Source of the DNA: JADKIH01 sp031367345
Lineage (GTDB): Bacteria; Bacteroidota; Bacteroidia; AKYH767-A; 2013-40CM-41-45
Length of the DNA: 9,351 nt
Reading direction: 5' to 3'
Assembly (NCBI GenBank): GCA_031367345.1
Contig: JANLPR010000123.1
Span: 1-9,351 of the forward strand
Below the pieces are notes generated by a model. The model saw only the letters and a program-made list of their open reading frames with translations, did not search any database and had not been told where the DNA came from. Shown piece after piece: positions 7,051 to 9,351 of this stretch; the first letter of the stretch is position 1; each line of letters opens with the position of its first letter. Both the position numbers and the translations under genes were made by a program.

Positions 7051-7767
7051 ATGCCGTTTTACTTTTACATAATCTTGTTTGGAACTATTCTTTTAAGTGG
7101 ACTATCGTTCTTCTTATTTAAAAACATCGGTCCAAAACAATTAAAATTGCTACTATCGTTTAGTGGATCCTATTTATTTGCCCTCACTGTTTTACACCTA
7201 ATCCCGACCGTTTACAAAAACGGAAATGAGTCAATCGGTATCTTTATTTTCATAGGATTCTTTATTCAAATTATTCTAGAATTCTTTTCTGAAGGAATAG
7301 AACACGGCCATATTCATGTTCACAAACATCAAAATGCAGTTTTCCCTTTTGGAATGATGATCGGGCTCTGCATTCATAGTTTCTTAGAAGGAATGCCATT
7401 GGTTCAAAAATTTCCGGAAGCATCTACCCAACGCTCACTCTTAGCCGGCATCACTCTTCATCACATCCCTGTCGCTTTAGCTCTGGTGAGTATGTTGATT
7501 CAGTCGGGTGTTAAAAAAAAGTCTGCCGTTTTTTACTTGCTACTCTTTGCTTTAATGGCTCCTGCCGGAGCATTAACAGTTACACTGCTTGGCAATTCAG
7601 CCATAGAAAATTTCCCGCTATTTTCCGATCAGGTAATGGCTATAGTGATCGGAATATTTTTACACATCTCTACCACTATCTTGTTTGAATCGTATGAACA
7701 ACATCGCTTCAATTATTTAAAACTACTTATTATTCTTTTAGGTGGTGGACTAGCTTTTCTTTCTTAA
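7051..7767 (+). CDS. ZIP-family divalent metal transporter
   Basis: 238 aa, about eight predicted membrane segments (roughly 5-23, 33-52, 61-80, 97-115, 130-150, 158-182, 192-212, 221-237), the ZIP topology. A His-rich stretch HGHIHVHKH (85-93) lies in the loop between segments 3 and 4, as in many zinc transporters. Segment 4 carries HSFLEG (109-114), corresponding to the HNxxEG metal-binding motif. Segment 5 carries HHIPVA (137-142), where the usual HxxPEG glutamate is Val141. Loss of that ligand would leave fewer residues for a two-metal site. Zn2+ is the likeliest substrate by family, but specificity and transport direction cannot be read from the sequence. ATG 7051 begins a hydrophobic first segment directly after the methyltransferase stop. 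No clear terminator hairpin follows in the 74 bp before the convergent mazG. Confidence 0.88.
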   Translation: MPFYFYIILFGTILLSGLSFFLFKNIGPKQLKLLLSFSGSYLFALTVLHLIPTVYKNGNESIGIFIFIGFFIQIILEFFSEGIEHGHIHVHKHQNAVFPFGMMIGLCIHSFLEGMPLVQKFPEASTQRSLLAGITLHHIPVALALVSMLIQSGVKKKSAVFYLLLFALMAPAGALTVTLLGNSAIENFPLFSDQVMAIVIGIFLHISTTILFESYEQHRFNYLKLLIILLGGGLAFLS

Positions 7768-7841
7768 GTATATTAGTCGCCCTGTAAAATATCACTACGT
7801 ACTTTTTCTTCTGTAAAAATTGATTAAAAAAGAAGAACGCC

Positions 7842-8609
7842 TTACTCCTTTTGTTTAGCTTCATTCCAGTATTTATCCATTTCTTCCAAATTCATGTCAC
7901 TCAATTTTTTCCCCTGCTTATTTACTGCTTGTTCGAGGTATTGGAAGCGATAAATAAATTTTTTATTTGTCCGTTCAAGTGCTTCATCGGGATTTATATT
8001 ATGAAATCGTGCATAATTTATTAGGCTAAACAGCACATCTCCAAATTCGCTTTCTGCTTCTTTTTGATTTTTGTCGTGCAAAGCTTGTTTAAATTCTCCA
8101 ATCTCCTCTTCTACTTTCTCCCATACTTGTTCAGGTTTTTCCCAGTCGAACCCTACGCCTCTTGCTTTCTCTTGAATCCGCATCGATTTAATTAATGATG
8201 GTAAAGAAGTTGGTACTCCTCCTAAAACAGAGGTATTCCCTTCTTTCAACTTCAATTGTTCCCAATTTCGTTTTACTTCTTCCTCATCTTTAACTATTAC
8301 ATCACCATAAATATGCGGGTGACGAAAAATTAATTTTTCACATTGACTGTTCAATACATCTGTGATTGTAAAATCTTTTTTCTCTTCGGCAATCTTAGCA
8401 TAAAAAAGAAGGTGCAACATAAGATCACCCAATTCTTTTTTAATGGAGTTCATGTCTTGTTGAACGATGGCATCGGTTAACTCATAGGTTTCTTCTATGG
8501 TTAAATGCCGCAAACTTTCCAAGGTTTGTTTCATATCCCACGGACATTTTTCCCGTAGTTCGTCCATTATTGTTGCTAAACGCTCAAATGCAATTGCTCT
8601 CTCAGTCAT
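7842..8609 (-). CDS. mazG: Nucleoside triphosphate pyrophosphohydrolase MazG
   Basis: 255 aa, close to E. coli MazG (263 aa). Hydrolyses NTPs and dNTPs to the monophosphate and pyrophosphate, limiting damaged nucleotides and, in E. coli, ppGpp levels. Two MazG domains are present. The first has CPWD (22-25) and the Mg2+-binding EExxE (39-43) with ELGD (59-62). The second has EEEIGE (167-172) with EFGD (188-191). The linker carries the family motif HPHIYGD (97-103) and SLIKSMRIQEKARGVGFDW (138-156). I chose ATG 8609, giving MTERAIAFERL. A TTG at 8630 is in frame but overlaps a likely promoter element (8628-8635). Cytosolic. Divergent from the SRPBCC remnant and convergent with the ZIP gene. 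Confidence 0.93.
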   Translation of the reverse strand: MTERAIAFERLATIMDELREKCPWDMKQTLESLRHLTIEETYELTDAIVQQDMNSIKKELGDLMLHLLFYAKIAEEKKDFTITDVLNSQCEKLIFRHPHIYGDVIVKDEEEVKRNWEQLKLKEGNTSVLGGVPTSLPSLIKSMRIQEKARGVGFDWEKPEQVWEKVEEEIGEFKQALHDKNQKEAESEFGDVLFSLINYARFHNINPDEALERTNKKFIYRFQYLEQAVNKQGKKLSDMNLEEMDKYWNEAKQKE

Positions 8610-8627
8610 ACACTTTATTTTACCTTT

Positions 8628-8635
8628 CAAAAATG
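8628..8635 (-). promoter_or_regulatory. Possible -7 element for mazG
   Basis: CATTTTTG on the minus strand has one mismatch to TAnnTTTG and ends 18 nt before the ATG at 8609. A GTTG (8661-8658) lies 22 nt upstream, slightly far for a -33 box. Its position argues against the in-frame TTG start at 8630. Confidence 0.35.
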
Positions 8636-8667
8636 CACATTTTATTTCTTATCGGCGCAACAATTTA

Positions 8668-8675
8668 TATGTTTG
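8668..8675 (+). promoter_or_regulatory. -7 element for the SRPBCC remnant
   Basis: TATGTTTG is an exact TAnnTTTG match 29 nt before the ATG at 8705. No TTTG stands at the usual -33 distance. It supports 8705, not the in-frame ATG at 8633, as the original start. Confidence 0.4.
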
Positions 8676-8704
8676 TGTTGTTACTATTCAACCAATCTAT
8701 TCAT

Positions 8705-8800
8705 ATGAGTGTTAAAAACCTTCGCTTTAGTCAAACTTTACCAATAAGTAAAGCAGCAGCATGGAACTTTTTTAGTGATCCGAAAAATTTACTTGAATAA
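8705..8800 (+). pseudogene. N-terminal stub of an SRPBCC (START-like) domain protein
   Basis: 31 codons from ATG 8705 to TAA 8798-8800. The sequence MSVKNLRFSQTLPISKAAAW followed by NFFSDPKNLLE is the recognisable first strand and helix of SRPBCC-family proteins. In Bacteroidota these usually read LPIs..eAWdFFs.PkNL..ITPP and continue for about 150 residues. Here a stop replaces the expected Ile-Thr-Pro, and none of the three downstream frames recovers the rest of the domain, so this is not a single frameshift. The family binds hydrophobic ligands in a deep pocket; this fragment cannot fold into it. In-frame ATGs at 8633 and 8669 exist, but the family start and the promoter element favour 8705. 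Divergent from mazG. Confidence 0.65.
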
Positions 8801-9063
8801 TTTACAGTTCAATGAGTTTTCTCAACAGTTAGTTGAAAAAAAAATAGTCCTTCACAAGTACATTCCTCTCAGTCAAACTGCACTTCCAAATTTGAAGATT
8901 AACTTTCGAGATTTGAGAATAAACCGGCTTCGATACAACTTTCATAATTGAAATATCTCTGTTGGTCGCTTTTGAGAGAATTTTGGCAGGTCAATACCTT
9001 AAACCACCATTTTACTTCAACAAATCATTCGTCAGATGCTTTATTCTTGAATATAATTATTAA
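8801..9063 (+). other. Unassigned segment between two gene remnants
   Basis: 263 bp with no gene I can name. The plus-strand frame through 8796-8798 is open to 8950 and encodes about 50 residues including NLQFNEFSQQLVEKKIVLHK, faintly like the N-terminal SAM-like domain of Bacteroidota tyrosine recombinases. The match covers barely 22 residues. On the minus strand a stretch of about 41 codons (about 9026-8901) encodes protein-like sequence, for example QRYFNYESCIEAGLFSNLES, that I cannot assign. No terminal inverted repeats or target duplications are visible. It may be decayed mobile DNA, filler from a deletion, or mis-assembled sequence. Confidence 0.35.
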
Positions 9064-9351
9064 ATTTCGTCAGAAAATAACGCCCGTGCAATCTATAAAT
9101 TAATAAATCCAAATGCGTTTTATGACGATGAGTTTACCTGCATACAATCAGGAATTGTGTATCGAAAAAAACCGGAAATTTCTCAGTACGTTTCACTCTA
9201 TCCAAATCCAAGCACTGGTAAAATCATATTATCTTATTCTATTGGAACTGATGCGACACTTATTGTTACCGATGAAATGGGCAGAGCAATACTTAGTACT
9301 ACTGTTGAGGCAAACAGTGCCTCCAAATCGATTGACTTGAGTAGATTCACG
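9064..9351 (+). pseudogene. C-terminal part of a T9SS-secreted protein, 5' end missing, runs off the right edge
   Basis: An open frame of 96 codons reaches the window end, preceded in frame by TAA (9061-9063). Its first Met is residue 72, inside the domain, so there is no usable start or signal peptide. Residues 7-27 (ARAIYKLINPNAFYDDEFTC) resemble the conserved segment that precedes the sorting domain in many Bacteroidota secreted proteins. Residues about 44-96 begin a type A sorting domain: SLYPNPSTGKIILSYS, then TLIVTDEMGR and a final strand heading into DLSRF. This domain directs export through the type IX secretion system and is cleaved or anchored at the cell surface. A complete T9SS substrate would need an N-terminal Sec signal peptide and usually several hundred residues before this point. 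None of this is present, so the gene is truncated or the sequence is joined wrongly here. Confidence 0.7.

Noticed and set aside
7768..7841. Terminator between the ZIP gene and mazG
   Set aside because: Only a weak TTCTTC/GAAGAA pairing with a long A-rich loop is visible; no GC-rich stem.
8610..8630. TTG start of mazG at 8630
   Set aside because: ATG at 8609 gives the family-typical N-terminus, and the TTG falls inside a likely promoter element.
9113..9340. 75-codon frame beginning at ATG 9113
   Set aside because: A different frame from the sorting-domain match, which has clear family sequence; this one has none.
1..9351. CRISPR array, tRNA or rRNA genes, toxin-antitoxin or phage-defence system
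   Set aside because: No regularly spaced repeats, no cloverleaf or rRNA-like sequence, and no defence-gene motifs were seen. MazG here is the housekeeping two-domain form, not a MazEF toxin partner.

Overview
The window looks like chromosomal DNA from a low-GC member of the Bacteroidota. Four things point there. A T9SS (Por secretion) type A C-terminal sorting domain sits at the right edge. A secreted PKD-domain protein sits at the left edge. There is a lipoprotein whose cysteine is followed by Lys-Lys-Asp-Asp. Matches to the Bacteroidota promoter element TAnnTTTG lie close upstream of several genes, and no clear Shine-Dalgarno sequences were noticed. Genus cannot be named from the sequence alone.

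Layout, left to right. At 1-358 (minus) is the N-terminal part of a PKD-repeat secreted protein running off the window. A divergent promoter region follows. On the plus strand come a beta-helix lipoprotein (606-2060) and a WbqC-family protein (2066-2641), 5 nt apart and probably co-transcribed. They meet, with zero spacing, a minus-strand cluster read corA (Mg2+/divalent channel) -> rlmL (23S rRNA methyltransferase) -> pfkA (6-phosphofructokinase). In this cluster rlmL and pfkA overlap by 26 nt. After a 333-bp gene-free spacer, a plus-strand pair encodes a class I SAM methyltransferase and a ZIP metal transporter, 2 nt apart. mazG (nucleotide pyrophosphohydrolase, minus) follows.

The right end (8705-9351) is scrambled. 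A 31-codon N-terminal stub of an SRPBCC-domain protein is followed by about 260 bp with no recognisable gene. Then comes an open frame encoding the tail of a T9SS-secreted protein with no start codon or signal peptide. This is a deletion or insertion scar, or an assembly problem.

Most of the window is ordinary housekeeping and envelope genes, and I see no defence system, CRISPR array, intact mobile element, tRNA or rRNA. The points most worth following are the right-end scar, the unusual donor-site and substrate-site residues of the phosphofructokinase, the insertion between the GMN and MPEL motifs of CorA, and the possible leaderless start of the lipoprotein gene.
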